Positions 34,152-44,907 are shown, counted from the stretch's first letter. The stretch: DNA of 64,000 bases from Halomonas maura (GCF_030409305.1 NZ_JAUFPQ010000013.1:124001-188000), one strand, 5' to 3'. Numbers and translations: made by a program. Notes: generated by a model from the letters alone, not told the origin.

Positions 34152-35723
34152 TCAGTGGCTGGTGCCCTCCTCGTAGCGGGTCTTGTTCCAGACGTTGTAC
34201 TTGCCCGAGGGCTTGCTCATGGGAATGCGCTCGAGCGCCTCCAGGGTGTCGCCATCGTAGACGATCACCGCCCCCGCCTCGTCCCAGATGCTGAGCAGCA
34301 GCCTCTCGCCATGGCGGTCGAACTCCACGTGGGCGGCGGTCTTGCCGGGCTCGGGGGTCAGGGTCGCGACGATCTCCAGGCTCGCCTTGTCGATCACGTG
34401 GACCCGGTCGCGATGGGGGCCGAAGAAGACGTCCACCCAGGCATGGGGCGAGTTGGCGTGGCTGCGCATGAAGAAGCCGGGACCGTCGGTCTCGAGCGTC
34501 TTCACCAGCGACCAGTCCTGCATGTCGATGATCGAGACCGCCGCCCTGGCCAGGTGGGGGATCGCCATCACCCGGCGCCCCTGATGCTCCCAGGTGATGC
34601 CGGACCCCAGGTGCGGCATGCCCTCCAGGGGCAGGTCGGCCACCTTGTCGCCGCTCTCCAGGTCGATCACCATGCCGCCCCGGCCGCCCCGGGAGGCACC
34701 GATGAGGTGGCGATAGGCCGGGTCGAAGAAGAAGTCGTCCAGGTAGTCGGGCACCGGAATGCGACGCACCTGGAAGTTGGGGGTGTCATGCCCGCGTTGC
34801 GTCTCCAGTGGCGTGGCCATATGCCCGGTGGCGACCACCGGTTCGGCCGGCAGCGGCCAGGGAATCTCCCAGACCTCCTCGATGTCCTTGAGCGCGGCAA
34901 TGAAGCTGCCCCGGGGCGGCGCGGCATAGACGGCGCTGACCCGGGAGCCCTGCCCCGCCGTGCTCGCCACCGGATAGACCTTCATCAGGTCCAGGTTGTG
35001 GGCGTCGAACAGCACCAGGCTGTGGGGCAGGTAGTTGGCGGCCATCACGTAGCGGCCATCGGCGGAGACGGCGATGTTGCGCATGTTGATGCCGGCGCGC
35101 ACCTCGGCCACCACCTCGAGGTTGTAGAGGTCGTACTTGGTGATCCAGCCGTCCCGGGAGCCGAAGAACACGTAGCGGCCATCCGGGGTGTACTTGGGCC
35201 CGCCGTGCAGGGCGTAGCGGGTCTCGAAACGATGGATCCGCTCGAAGGTATCGCCGTCGAGCAGGCTGGCGTGGTGATCGCCGGTCTCCACCACGATGAA
35301 GAGGTTGAGGGGATCGGCAGCGAAGGCCGGCGCGTCGGGCAGGCTGCCGTCGGGATGCGCAACGACCTGGCTGGCCAGGATATCCTGCGGGGTCCAGCGC
35401 GGCTCCACCGCCGGGGGGCGGTAGAGCCACTCGGCCAGGGAGGCAATCGCCGCGTCGTCGAGCGTCTCGCCGAAGGCCGGCATCTGGCTGGCCGCCCGGC
35501 CATCGCGGATCACCGCCTCGGCCGCCTCGGGCGTCAGGCGCGAGAGATTGCCCGGCAGCAGGGCCGGGCCGATGCCGCCGAGGCGGGCCTCGCCGTGGCA
35601 GGCGGCGCACTCGGCCTGGTAGAGCGCCGCGGCCTCCTCGGCGTCCGCCGGTGCACCGACCGCCAGCAGCACGGTGGCGACCAGCGTCGGCAGGCAGGGC
35701 CTGTGCCGGGCGATGCGCATCAC
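34152..35723 (-). CDS. nirN: NirN, cytochrome c / d1-heme protein of d1 biosynthesis
   Basis: A periplasmic protein of 523 residues resembling NirS. A signal peptide (about 1-28) precedes a cytochrome c domain with C39-AAC42-H43, then an eight-bladed propeller that binds heme d1. NirN catalyses the last step, dehydrogenation of dihydro-d1, and helps deliver d1 to NirS. The C-terminal GKYNVWNKTRYEEGTSH is characteristic of NirN and separates it from NirS. Its ATG overlaps the nirE stop. Confidence 0.95.
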   Translation of the reverse strand: MMRIARHRPCLPTLVATVLLAVGAPADAEEAAALYQAECAACHGEARLGGIGPALLPGNLSRLTPEAAEAVIRDGRAASQMPAFGETLDDAAIASLAEWLYRPPAVEPRWTPQDILASQVVAHPDGSLPDAPAFAADPLNLFIVVETGDHHASLLDGDTFERIHRFETRYALHGGPKYTPDGRYVFFGSRDGWITKYDLYNLEVVAEVRAGINMRNIAVSADGRYVMAANYLPHSLVLFDAHNLDLMKVYPVASTAGQGSRVSAVYAAPPRGSFIAALKDIEEVWEIPWPLPAEPVVATGHMATPLETQRGHDTPNFQVRRIPVPDYLDDFFFDPAYRHLIGASRGGRGGMVIDLESGDKVADLPLEGMPHLGSGITWEHQGRRVMAIPHLARAAVSIIDMQDWSLVKTLETDGPGFFMRSHANSPHAWVDVFFGPHRDRVHVIDKASLEIVATLTPEPGKTAAHVEFDRHGERLLLSIWDEAGAVIVYDGDTLEALERIPMSKPSGKYNVWNKTRYEEGTSH

Positions 35724-36565
35724 AGGGCCACCCGTTCGCCGACCCGATCCCGGATCTCGCCCTCGGCGAGGATCGCCACCTGCGCGGCCGGCTGGGCCAG
35801 GGTATCGGCCAGGCGCACCACCTCGCCCACCACGATCAGGGTGGGCGGCGTGAGTCCCTCGCGGGCGATGGTCGCGACCAGTTCGCCCAGGCAGGTGATC
35901 ACCCGGCGCTGCTCGGGCGTGGTGCCGCGCTCGACCAGCGCCACCGGGTGGCTCGCCGGCAGGCCGTGGGCCTGCAGCTGCCGGCTGATCGTCCCGGCGT
36001 TGGCCAGGCCCATGTAGAACACCGCCGTGTGGTGGGGCACCGCCAGGGCGCTCCAGTCCAGGATCAGCTCACCGTCGCCCTTGCGGTGACCGGTGACGAA
36101 GGTGACGCTCTGGGCGTGGTCACGATGGGTGAGCGGGAACCCGCCATAGGCGGCGCAGCCCTGGGCGGAGGTGATGCCCGGCACCACCCGGAAGCGGATG
36201 CCGTGCGCGATCAACACCTCGCCCTCCTCGCCTCCGCGCCCGAAGATGTAGGGGTCGCCGCCCTTGAGCCGCACCACCCGCCGGCCCTCGCCCGCCAGCC
36301 GCACCAGCAGGGCATTGGTCTGCTCCTGGGTCAGGGCATGGCAGCGCGAGGCCTTGCCCACGTAGAAGCGCCGGGCTTTGGGACTGGCCAGGGCCAGCAC
36401 CTCCCGCGAGACCAGGCGGTCGAAGACCAGGCAGTCGGCCTGCTCGAGCAGCGACAGGGCCCGCAGGGTCAGCAGCCCCGGATCGCCGGGCCCGGCACCG
36501 ACGATGGCCACCTCGCCGGGCGCCAGGGGGGCCTCGGCGAGCTCACAGGAGATTCGATGGGTCAT
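35720..36565 (-). CDS. nirE: NirE, uroporphyrinogen-III C-methyltransferase
   Basis: A 281-residue SAM-dependent methyltransferase making precorrin-2, the first committed step to heme d1. The glycine-rich start VGAGPGDPGLLT (about 22-33), YVGK near 68 and VVRLKGGDPYIFGRGGEE (about 96-113) are classic SUMT motifs. In this setting, between nirJ and nirN, NirE is the proper name rather than CobA/CysG. Confidence 0.95.
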   Translation of the reverse strand: MTHRISCELAEAPLAPGEVAIVGAGPGDPGLLTLRALSLLEQADCLVFDRLVSREVLALASPKARRFYVGKASRCHALTQEQTNALLVRLAGEGRRVVRLKGGDPYIFGRGGEEGEVLIAHGIRFRVVPGITSAQGCAAYGGFPLTHRDHAQSVTFVTGHRKGDGELILDWSALAVPHHTAVFYMGLANAGTISRQLQAHGLPASHPVALVERGTTPEQRRVITCLGELVATIAREGLTPPTLIVVGEVVRLADTLAQPAAQVAILAEGEIRDRVGERVAL

Positions 36566-36589
36566 GGCGGCGCTCCTCGCTCGGCCTGG

Positions 36590-37804
36590 CTAGAGTTCAA
36601 TGGCCGGAATGGCCGCATGGGGCGCGGCGAGGCGGCGCCCGGGCACGTCACCGAGGCCGATCTCGGCGTTGGTCAGGTAGCAGCCGGGATCCTCCTCCCA
36701 GGGATCCCCGCAGACCTTCCAGGCCCGCACCCGGGTATTGCCATTGCAGAGGGCAAGAAAGCGGCAGTCGCCGCAGCGCCCCTTCACGGGCCGCGGGCGC
36801 TGGCGCAGGCCCTGCATCAGCGGGTCGGTGGTGTGGCGCCAGATCTCGGAGAAGGGCGTCTCGCGGACATTGCCCAGGTCGTGGTCCCACCAGAAGGTGT
36901 CCGGGTGGACGTTGCCCAGGTTGTCGATATTGGCGATGTGCTCGCCGGAGGCATTGCCGCCCCACCGGGCGAGGCGCTGCTCCAGGGCGTCGGCCCGGTC
37001 AGGGAAGTGCTCGCGGGCCCACATCAGCAGGAAGGGACCGTCGGCGTCGTTGTTGCCGGTGACGTACTCGCGCTCGATGCCGCGTTCCAGCTCGTCCCGG
37101 CAGTGGTCGAACAGCCGGGTCATGGCGTCCCGGGTCATGCGGTACCAGGCGTCCTGCTTGCTGTGACGACGGCCGCGTCCCCCGTAGTTGAGGTGCGAGA
37201 GGTAGAACTTGTCGACGTCGTGCTCGGCGAGCAGGGCCAGGATGTCGTCGAGCTGGGCATGGTTCTCCCGGGTCAGGGTGAAGCGCAGGCCCACCTTGAT
37301 GCCACGCTCCTTGCACAGCCTCACCGCGTGCAGGGACTCCCGGAAGGCTCCCTGGCGCTGCCGGATGGCGTCGTGGGTCGCCTCCAGGCCATCGATGCTG
37401 ATCCCCACGTAGTCGTAGCCGACGTCGGCGATCGCGTCGATGGTGGCCTCGGTGATCAGGGTGCCGTTGGTGGAGAGCCCGGTGTAGAGGCCGAGCGCCC
37501 GGGCCCGACGGGAGAGCTCGAGGATGTCGGGGCGCATCAGTGGCTCGCCCCCGGACAGGATCAGCGCCGGCACCCGGAAGCGATGCAGGTCCTCCAGCAC
37601 GGCATGGGCCTCGGCCGTGGACAGCTCACCGGCGAAGTCGATGTCCGCCGACGTCGTGTAGCAGTGCTTGCAGGTCAGGTTGCAGCGACGGATCAGGTTC
37701 CAGATCACCACCGGCCCGGGCGGCTTGGCGGCCGGCGCTCTCGTCTCCGGTACGGGGGGCACCGGCGCGAGCAGCGTCTTGATGTAGCGGGTGACTCTGA
37801 ACAT
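36590..37804 (-). CDS. nirJ: NirJ, radical SAM protein of heme d1 biosynthesis
   Basis: A 404-residue radical SAM enzyme with C41-NLTC45-KHC48 near the N-terminus and a SPASM-type C-terminal cysteine cluster (CGDCRFLALC, then C and C up to residue about 380). NirJ removes the propionate side chains of didecarboxysiroheme. The LSGGEPLMR motif binds SAM. The start at 37804 follows AGGAGA and gives the typical MFR(V/I)TRYIK beginning. Confidence 0.95.
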   Translation of the reverse strand: MFRVTRYIKTLLAPVPPVPETRAPAAKPPGPVVIWNLIRRCNLTCKHCYTTSADIDFAGELSTAEAHAVLEDLHRFRVPALILSGGEPLMRPDILELSRRARALGLYTGLSTNGTLITEATIDAIADVGYDYVGISIDGLEATHDAIRQRQGAFRESLHAVRLCKERGIKVGLRFTLTRENHAQLDDILALLAEHDVDKFYLSHLNYGGRGRRHSKQDAWYRMTRDAMTRLFDHCRDELERGIEREYVTGNNDADGPFLLMWAREHFPDRADALEQRLARWGGNASGEHIANIDNLGNVHPDTFWWDHDLGNVRETPFSEIWRHTTDPLMQGLRQRPRPVKGRCGDCRFLALCNGNTRVRAWKVCGDPWEEDPGCYLTNAEIGLGDVPGRRLAAPHAAIPAIEL

Positions 37805-37827
37805 GGCGTCTCTCCTCGACGGGCGCC

Positions 37828-38397
37828 TCAGTCGCGGCGCTGGGTGTCGCTCCCCGGGCCACCGGCCCCCAGGCGCAGCCCGGTCTTCTTGAGGATGCGC
37901 GAGCTGTAGAGGATGCGGTGGTCGCGGCAGGCCTCGCCGAGACGGGCGCGTAGCACCTCGGCCTGGCGCTCCACCTCCTCCCGGCTGTGCCCATGGAGCA
38001 TGGCGAAGAGGTTGAAGGGCCAGTGGGGGCGGTGCCGGGGGCGGCGGTAGCAGTGGCTGACCCCCTCGATGGCGGCCACCTCGCGGCCCAGCCGGTCGAT
38101 CTCGGCATCGTCGACGTCCCACACGCTCATGCCGTTGGCCACGTAGCCCAGGCGATAGTGGTTGGGCACGGCGGCGACACGGCGGATCACCCCGCGCGCC
38201 GCCATGGCCTGCATCCTGGCCAGCACCTCGTCGCCGCTCATGCCCACCCGCCGCCCCACCGCGCCCCAGGGATCGGGGACCAGCGGCAGCCCGGCCTGGG
38301 TGGCCAGCACGATGGCGCGGTCGCGTGGGTCCAGGTGACCCGCCGGCGTCGCGGCGTCCTGCGCACGCGCCTCAGACGGGCAGGTGGAGTCGGACAT
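37828..38397 (-). CDS. nirH: NirH, siroheme decarboxylase subunit (Lrp-like)
   Basis: A 189-residue Lrp/AsnC-fold protein with an N-terminal helix-turn-helix (about 25-80) and a C-terminal RAM-like domain. It carries VSHCYRRPRHRPHWPFNLFAMLHG, the motif shared with NirL and AhbB. NirD, NirL, NirG and NirH together convert siroheme to didecarboxysiroheme. Its start lies 26 bp inside the end of nirG. Confidence 0.92.
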   Translation of the reverse strand: MSDSTCPSEARAQDAATPAGHLDPRDRAIVLATQAGLPLVPDPWGAVGRRVGMSGDEVLARMQAMAARGVIRRVAAVPNHYRLGYVANGMSVWDVDDAEIDRLGREVAAIEGVSHCYRRPRHRPHWPFNLFAMLHGHSREEVERQAEVLRARLGEACRDHRILYSSRILKKTGLRLGAGGPGSDTQRRD

Positions 38398-38830
38398 GGA
38401 ACTCCTCCTCCTTGGGCAGGTTGAACACCGGCAGGCCGGTGGCCGCCTCGATGGCCTCGATCACCTCGGCGATGCGCCCCGGGGTCTCGGTGGCCAGCAC
38501 GAACCACATGTTGAGGGCGTGCTCGCGGCGATAGTTGTGGGCCACCTCGGGAAAGGCGTTGACCGCCTCGGCGACCCGCTCGAAGTCCGGCTCCGGCACC
38601 GCCAGGGCCGCCAGGGTCAGGCCGCCGCCCAGCCGCTCGGCGTGGTACAGGGGGCCGAACCGGCTGAGCACCCCGGCCTCGCGCAGGCGCTCGAGACGGT
38701 AGAGCAGCTCGCCCTCGGCGATCCCCAGCGCCGCGGCCACCGTGGCAAAGGGCCGCGCCACGAGCGGCAACCCGTCCTGCAGGCGGTTGACCAGGCGGCG
38801 GTCGACGGCGTCCAGCGCGGCGGGGCTCAT
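38372..38830 (-). CDS. nirG: NirG, siroheme decarboxylase subunit (Lrp-like)
   Basis: A 152-residue Lrp-like protein with an N-terminal helix-turn-helix and the AHNYRREHALNMWFVLAT motif (about 95-112) shared with NirD and AhbA. ATG at 38830 overlaps the nirL stop by 4 bp. Part of the four-protein siroheme decarboxylase set, each encoded separately here as in Pseudomonas, not fused as in some other denitrifiers. Confidence 0.92.
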   Translation of the reverse strand: MSPAALDAVDRRLVNRLQDGLPLVARPFATVAAALGIAEGELLYRLERLREAGVLSRFGPLYHAERLGGGLTLAALAVPEPDFERVAEAVNAFPEVAHNYRREHALNMWFVLATETPGRIAEVIEAIEAATGLPVFNLPKEEEFHVRLHLPV

Positions 38831-39360
38831 GGCGACGGCTCCCCGGCATAGCGGCCGCCACACTGGCGATAGGCCCGCTCGCTGAACAGCACGCGATGCT
38901 CGAGGTCCGCCAGACCCTGGCGCTCGACGATGGCCGCGAGCTCGGCGAGGACCCGCTCGCGGCGGATGCCATGCAGCATGCAGAAGAGGTTGTAGGGCCA
39001 ATCGGGGAGGCATCGCGGCCGTCGATAGCACAGGGTCACCGCCACCTCCCGGGCCAGACGGCGCCCCGCCTCGGCGACCCGGGCGTCGGGGACGTCCCAG
39101 ACCACCATGGCATTGGCCCGGATGCCCAGCGGACGGTGGCGCACCACCAGTCCCTGGCGCTTGATCAGCCCGTTGGCCTGCCAGCGGTGGACGCAGGCCA
39201 GCACCTCGCCCTCGGTCAGGCCGCACTGCTCGGCCAGCACCCGCCAGGGGCGCGGCGACAGGGGCAGCCCCTGCTCGAGCCGCTCGCGCAGGCGACGCTG
39301 CGCCTCGCTCGACACGCTGGCGCCGTCCGGCGCCTGGATGACGGCAGTCACGGTGGGCAT
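38827..39360 (-). CDS. nirL: NirL, siroheme decarboxylase subunit (Lrp-like)
   Basis: A 177-residue Lrp-like protein. An N-terminal helix-turn-helix is followed by the VTLCYRRPRCLPDWPYNLFCMLHG motif (about 107-130), the NirH/AhbB-type signature; it reads TLCYRR where NirH has SHCYRR. It overlaps nirD by 13 bp and nirG by 4 bp, showing tight translational coupling. Confidence 0.92.
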   Translation of the reverse strand: MPTVTAVIQAPDGASVSSEAQRRLRERLEQGLPLSPRPWRVLAEQCGLTEGEVLACVHRWQANGLIKRQGLVVRHRPLGIRANAMVVWDVPDARVAEAGRRLAREVAVTLCYRRPRCLPDWPYNLFCMLHGIRRERVLAELAAIVERQGLADLEHRVLFSERAYRQCGGRYAGEPSP

Positions 39361-39842
39361 GTCCCCTCCAGTTCGGCCCAGGGAATCGGAATCGCCAGGT
39401 CGATGTGATAGCCCTCGAGCATCGGCAGGCGCAGCAGCGGATAGCCCAGCGTGGCCTCCAGTCGATCCAGGCGACTCGCCAGGACCGCCTCATCCGGGGC
39501 GGTCATCACGAACCACAGGTTGTAGGCGTGATCCCGGGCGTAGTTGTGGTTGACCCCGGGGGCCCGGTTGACGATCGCGGCGCAGGCCTCCCGCTCCGCG
39601 TCCGGCACGGACACCGCAGCGAGCAGGCTGGCGCCGGCCCGGGCATGGTCGAAGACCGGCCCCACCCGGCTCACCACGCCGAGGGCCAGCAGGCGCTCGA
39701 GGCGGGCGATCACCTCCGCCTCGGAAGTGCCCAGGCGCTCGGCCATGCGGGCGAAGGGCCGGATGCAGACCGGCAGGCGGCGCTGGTAGCAGTCGATCAG
39801 GCGACGGTCCAGGGCATCGAGGTCTCGCGGGTCAACAGGCAT
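39348..39842 (-). CDS. nirD: NirD, siroheme decarboxylase subunit (Lrp-like)
   Basis: A 164-residue Lrp-like protein with a helix-turn-helix (about 10-60) and the HNYARDHAYNLWFVMTAP motif (about 99-116), of the NirD/NirG/AhbA type. First gene of the d1-biosynthesis run downstream of nirS, separated from it by a 60-bp spacer containing a strong hairpin. Confidence 0.92.
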   Translation of the reverse strand: MPVDPRDLDALDRRLIDCYQRRLPVCIRPFARMAERLGTSEAEVIARLERLLALGVVSRVGPVFDHARAGASLLAAVSVPDAEREACAAIVNRAPGVNHNYARDHAYNLWFVMTAPDEAVLASRLDRLEATLGYPLLRLPMLEGYHIDLAIPIPWAELEGTCPP

Positions 39843-39869
39843 CGCGCCCCCTCATCCACGGAAATCGGG

Positions 39870-39894
39870 GGCGGGCCGGGATGACCGGCCCGCC
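39870..39894 (-). other. Intercistronic hairpin between nirS and nirD
   Basis: GGCGGGCCGG (39870-39879) and CCGGCCCGCC (39885-39894) form a perfect 10-bp stem with a 5-nt loop, right after the nirS stop. There is no T-tract. Likely to protect nirS mRNA or lower read-through into nirDLGHJEN (inference). Confidence 0.65.
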
Positions 39895-39902
39895 GGGACG
39901 CC

Positions 39903-41762
<1,860 letters not shown>

Positions 41763-41818
41763 CTAACGCGCATTTTTCATGCACCTTCAGCGTGTCAGCG
41801 GCGGATTCCCGCCCCTTG

Positions 41819-41832
41819 TTGACCTGGGTCAA
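41819..41832 (-). promoter_or_regulatory. FNR/Dnr box proximal to nirS
   Basis: TTGAC-CTGG-GTCAA is a perfectly symmetrical variant of TTGAT-N4-ATCAA (eight of ten consensus positions). Its centre is about 195 bp before the nirS start, implying a leader of about 150 nt if it acts as a class II site. Confidence 0.78.
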
Positions 41833-41909
41833 GGGCCTCACCGGCGAGCCGCCACGGGACATTGCGACGCGCCCGGAAGCGTGCTTTCGGGTCGGCGTCG
41901 CCGGCCCGG

Positions 41910-41923
41910 TTGACGCCGGTCAA
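41910..41923 (+). promoter_or_regulatory. FNR/Dnr box proximal to nirC
   Basis: TTGAC-GCCG-GTCAA, symmetrical, centred about 77 bp before the nirC start codon. Confidence 0.78.
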
Positions 41924-41993
41924 GGCAGGCCGACCCGCCGGGCGCAACACTGAAGACCATCGCCACGGCCCGGCCACGACACGAGGACCGCCC

Positions 41994-42329
41994 ATGCCCA
42001 CGCCCTTCCCACGGCTGCTGCCGGTGCTGCTCATCGCGCTGGCCTGGGGACCGGCACCGGCCGATGCCCCCGACCCGGCACGCCAGGCGGCGCTCGAGAC
42101 CCTGCTCTACCAGGACTGCGGCTCCTGCCACGGCATGACCCTGCGTGGCGGCCTGGGCCCGGCGCTGAGCCGGTCGCGGATGCGGGCCTACGACCGGGAC
42201 GCCCTGGCGGCGCTGATCCTGCACGGCATCCCCGGCACCGCCATGCCCGGCTGGGCGCCGCTGCTCGGCGACGCCGACGCCCGCTGGCTGGCCGACCTCC
42301 TGCAGCGCGCCGCCCCCCAGACCCCCTGA
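41994..42329 (+). CDS. nirC: NirC, c-type cytochrome (c55x)
   Basis: A 111-residue periplasmic monoheme cytochrome with a signal peptide (about 1-24), C42-GSC45-H46, and a distal methionine in GTAMPGWAPLL (about 82). NirC can donate electrons to NirS or take part in d1 maturation with NirF and NirN. Start at 41994 after GAGGACCGCCC. Followed after 13 bp by nirF. Divergent from nirS, unlike the collinear nirSMCF order of Pseudomonas aeruginosa. Confidence 0.9.
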   Translation: MPTPFPRLLPVLLIALAWGPAPADAPDPARQAALETLLYQDCGSCHGMTLRGGLGPALSRSRMRAYDRDALAALILHGIPGTAMPGWAPLLGDADARWLADLLQRAAPQTP

Positions 42330-42342
42330 GACCGGAGTGACC

Positions 42343-43563
42343 ATGACCCCGACCGCCCGGCGCCTGCCGCCGATCGCCGCCCTGCTCGCCCTGCTCGCCC
42401 TGCTCGCCGGCTGCCAGTCGCCGGGAACGCCCACCGAGCGGGAGGCACTGCGCGGCACCGGTGACCTGGGGGTGGTGGTCGAGCGGGCCACCGGCAGCCT
42501 GCTGCTGGTGGACACCAGCGAACGGTCGGTCATCGCGCGCCTCGAGGGGCTCGGCGACCTGTCCCACGCCTCGGTGAAATTCAGCCGCGACGCTCGCCAT
42601 GCCTTCGTGTTCGGCCGCGACGGAGGCCTGACCCGGGTCGACCTGCTGACCGGCGAGATCAGCGAGCGGGTGATGCAGGCCGGCAACAGCATCGGCGGGG
42701 CCATCTCCCAGGATGGGCGCCGGGTGGCGGTGGCCAACTACGCGCCGGGCGGGGTGAGGGTCTTCGACAGCGAGACCCTCGACCCGGTCGCCGACATCCC
42801 GGCGACCTACCGGGCCGAGGACGGCACCCGGCAGCGCGCCAAGGTGGTGGGCCTGGTGGATGCCCCGGGCAACCGCTTCGTCTACAGCCTGTTCGAGGCC
42901 GGCGAGATTCATCTGCTGGACATGAGCGGCGAGACACCGACGCTGACCCGCTTCACGGCTATCGGCGCCCAGCCCTACGACGCCCTGATCGACCCCACCG
43001 GGCGCTACTACCTCGCCGGGCTGTTCGGCGAGGACGGCCTGGCCCTGCTGGACCTGTGGCATCCCGAGCGGGGCGTGCAGCGCGTCCTGCCCGACTACGG
43101 CCGCGGCGAGGCGCGCCTGCCGGTGTACAAGATGCCGCATCTCGAGGGCTGGGCCCTGGCCAACGGCTCGGCCTGGCTGCCGGCGGTGGGGCGCCACGAG
43201 GTGCTGGTGGCCGACGCCGACGACTGGACCCTGGTCGACCGCGTGCCGGTGCACGGCCAGCCGGTCTTCGTCATGAGCCGGCCGGACGAGCGCCAGGTGT
43301 GGGTCAACTTCGCCCATCCCGACAACGACCTGGTCCAGGTCATCGATACCGAGTCCCGGGAGGTGATCCGCACCCTCTCCCCCGGGGAGGCGGTGCTGCA
43401 CATGGAGTTCACCCCCCGCGGCGAGCATGTCTGGATCTCGGCCCGGGACAGCGACCGGGTCCGGGTCTACGACACCCGGACCCTCGAGGTCCTGGCGGAG
43501 CTTTCGAGCGAGTCACCGAGCGGCATCTTCTTCACCGACCGGGCCCACCGCATCGGGTTGTAG
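42343..43563 (+). CDS. nirF: NirF, heme d1 biosynthesis lipoprotein
   Basis: A 406-residue d1-propeller protein without a cytochrome c domain. The N-terminal lipobox LLALLAGC places Cys at about residue 24, so it is probably a periplasmic lipoprotein, as known for NirF in Pseudomonas. NirF acts late in d1 synthesis, possibly oxidising or processing a d1 precursor. The start at ATG 42343 follows GGAG; a GTG six bases earlier is in frame but too close to that site. Confidence 0.93.
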   Translation: MTPTARRLPPIAALLALLALLAGCQSPGTPTEREALRGTGDLGVVVERATGSLLLVDTSERSVIARLEGLGDLSHASVKFSRDARHAFVFGRDGGLTRVDLLTGEISERVMQAGNSIGGAISQDGRRVAVANYAPGGVRVFDSETLDPVADIPATYRAEDGTRQRAKVVGLVDAPGNRFVYSLFEAGEIHLLDMSGETPTLTRFTAIGAQPYDALIDPTGRYYLAGLFGEDGLALLDLWHPERGVQRVLPDYGRGEARLPVYKMPHLEGWALANGSAWLPAVGRHEVLVADADDWTLVDRVPVHGQPVFVMSRPDERQVWVNFAHPDNDLVQVIDTESREVIRTLSPGEAVLHMEFTPRGEHVWISARDSDRVRVYDTRTLEVLAELSSESPSGIFFTDRAHRIGL

Positions 43564-43638
43564 GGCGGCTCGGCAAGCGTTGGCCCGTTCGCCCTGCGAC
43601 ATTTTGCGTCAGCCCCGGCGCTGTCGGCGGCGCCATGA

Positions 43639-43661
43639 AAGAGGTATTTTGCTTACTCCTT
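43639..43661 (+). promoter_or_regulatory. Candidate NsrR site before hmp
   Basis: The left arm AAGAGGTATTT fits the NsrR half-site AAGATGYATTT at ten of eleven positions. After one T the right arm GCTTACTCCTT fits only about half the positions. It lies about 30 bp before the hmp start in an AT-richer patch, and hmp is a classical NsrR target. An imperfect but plausible operator. Confidence 0.45.
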
Positions 43662-43691
43662 TAGCAACACCACGGACCACGGAGCCCCGCC

Positions 43692-44864
43692 ATGCTGACA
43701 CCCGCCCAGGAACGCCTGATCGAGGCCACCGCCCCGGTCGTCGCCGAGCACCTCGATGCCATCACCCGGTGCTTCTACCCGTTGATGTTCGCGCGCTACC
43801 CCGAGGTCAAGCCGCTGTTCAACCAGGCCCACCAGGCCAACGGCGGCCAGCCCCGGGCACTGGCCGGCGCGGTGCTGGCCTATGTCCAGCTGCGCCGCGA
43901 TCCCGAGCGGGTACGAGAGACCCTGGCCACCGTGGTCAGCAAGCACGTCTCCCTGGATATCCGGCCCGAGCAGTATCCGATCGTCGGCGAGTGTCTGATG
44001 GCCGCCATCGGCGAGGTGCTGGGCGAGGCGGTGACGCCGGAGATCGCGGACGCCTGGGGGGCGCTCTATGAGGAGCTGGCCGGGCTGCTGATCGAGCTCG
44101 AGGCCCACCGCTATCGCGACTTCGAGCATCGCCCGGGGGGCTGGCGCGGCCCCCGCGACTTCCACATCGCCGCGATCCGTCAGGAGAGTGCGGTGATCCG
44201 CTCCTTCGTGCTCACGCCCGTGGATGGCGGGGCGGTGGCCGACTTCGCCCCGGGCCAGTACATCGGCGTGCGCCTGGTCATCGATGGCGAGCCAGTCTAC
44301 CGCCACTACAGCCTCTCGGCGGCGCCCAACGGCGAGAGCTACCGGATCTCGGTCAAGCGCGAGCCCGAGGGCACCGCCAGCCGGCACCTGCACGATGCCA
44401 TGGCGGTCGGCGACACCCTGGCACTGCTGCCGCCGGCCGGCGCCCTGACCCTGGTGGACGGCGACGAGCCGCTGCTGCTGGCCAGCGGCGGCGTCGGCCA
44501 GACCCCCATGCTGCCGCTCGCCCGGCAGGCGCTGGCCCAGGGACGACGGGTGGTCTACCTGCATGCCGCGCTGGACGCCGACCACCATGCCTTCGCCGAC
44601 GAGGTGGCGAGGCTCGCGGACCGCCATGCCGGGCAGCTGCGGGTGGTGACGGTCCACGAGCGGGGCGACGGCGCCGACCATCTCGGGCGCATCGACCGCG
44701 AGCTGCTGGCCCGCTACCTGCCCGAGGGCCAGCCACGCTGCTACTTCGTCGGCCCCCAGGTCTTCATGACCACGGTCAACCGGTTCCTTGCCGAACTGGG
44801 CATCCCCGATGAGCGTCGCCACTACGAGCACTTCGGGCCGTCGCAGCCTCTCGACGCCGCCTGA
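43692..44864 (+). CDS. hmp: Flavohemoprotein, nitric oxide dioxygenase
   Basis: A 390-residue cytoplasmic enzyme that oxidises NO to nitrate with O2 and NAD(P)H. The N-terminal globin has Tyr29 (B10) and proximal His85 (SKHVSLDI), at the same positions as in E. coli Hmp. The FAD domain has YRHYSLSAAP (about 201-210). The NAD domain has GGVGQTPML (about 266) and the C-terminal YEHFGP. Start at 43692 after GGAGCCCCGCC. It protects the cell from NO made by NirS when O2 returns. Confidence 0.96.
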   Translation: MLTPAQERLIEATAPVVAEHLDAITRCFYPLMFARYPEVKPLFNQAHQANGGQPRALAGAVLAYVQLRRDPERVRETLATVVSKHVSLDIRPEQYPIVGECLMAAIGEVLGEAVTPEIADAWGALYEELAGLLIELEAHRYRDFEHRPGGWRGPRDFHIAAIRQESAVIRSFVLTPVDGGAVADFAPGQYIGVRLVIDGEPVYRHYSLSAAPNGESYRISVKREPEGTASRHLHDAMAVGDTLALLPPAGALTLVDGDEPLLLASGGVGQTPMLPLARQALAQGRRVVYLHAALDADHHAFADEVARLADRHAGQLRVVTVHERGDGADHLGRIDRELLARYLPEGQPRCYFVGPQVFMTTVNRFLAELGIPDERRHYEHFGPSQPLDAA

Positions 44865-44876
44865 TCCCCGCTCTCC

Positions 44877-44900
44877 GGCCCGGACGCCTGCGTCCGGGCC
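44877..44900. terminator. Hairpin between converging hmp and the next gene
   Basis: GGCCCGGACG (44877-44886) pairs perfectly with CGTCCGGGCC (44891-44900) around CCTG. It sits in the 43-bp gap between two converging genes, so it probably terminates or separates both transcripts. No T-tract. Confidence 0.6.
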
Positions 44901-44907
44901 GCCGACC

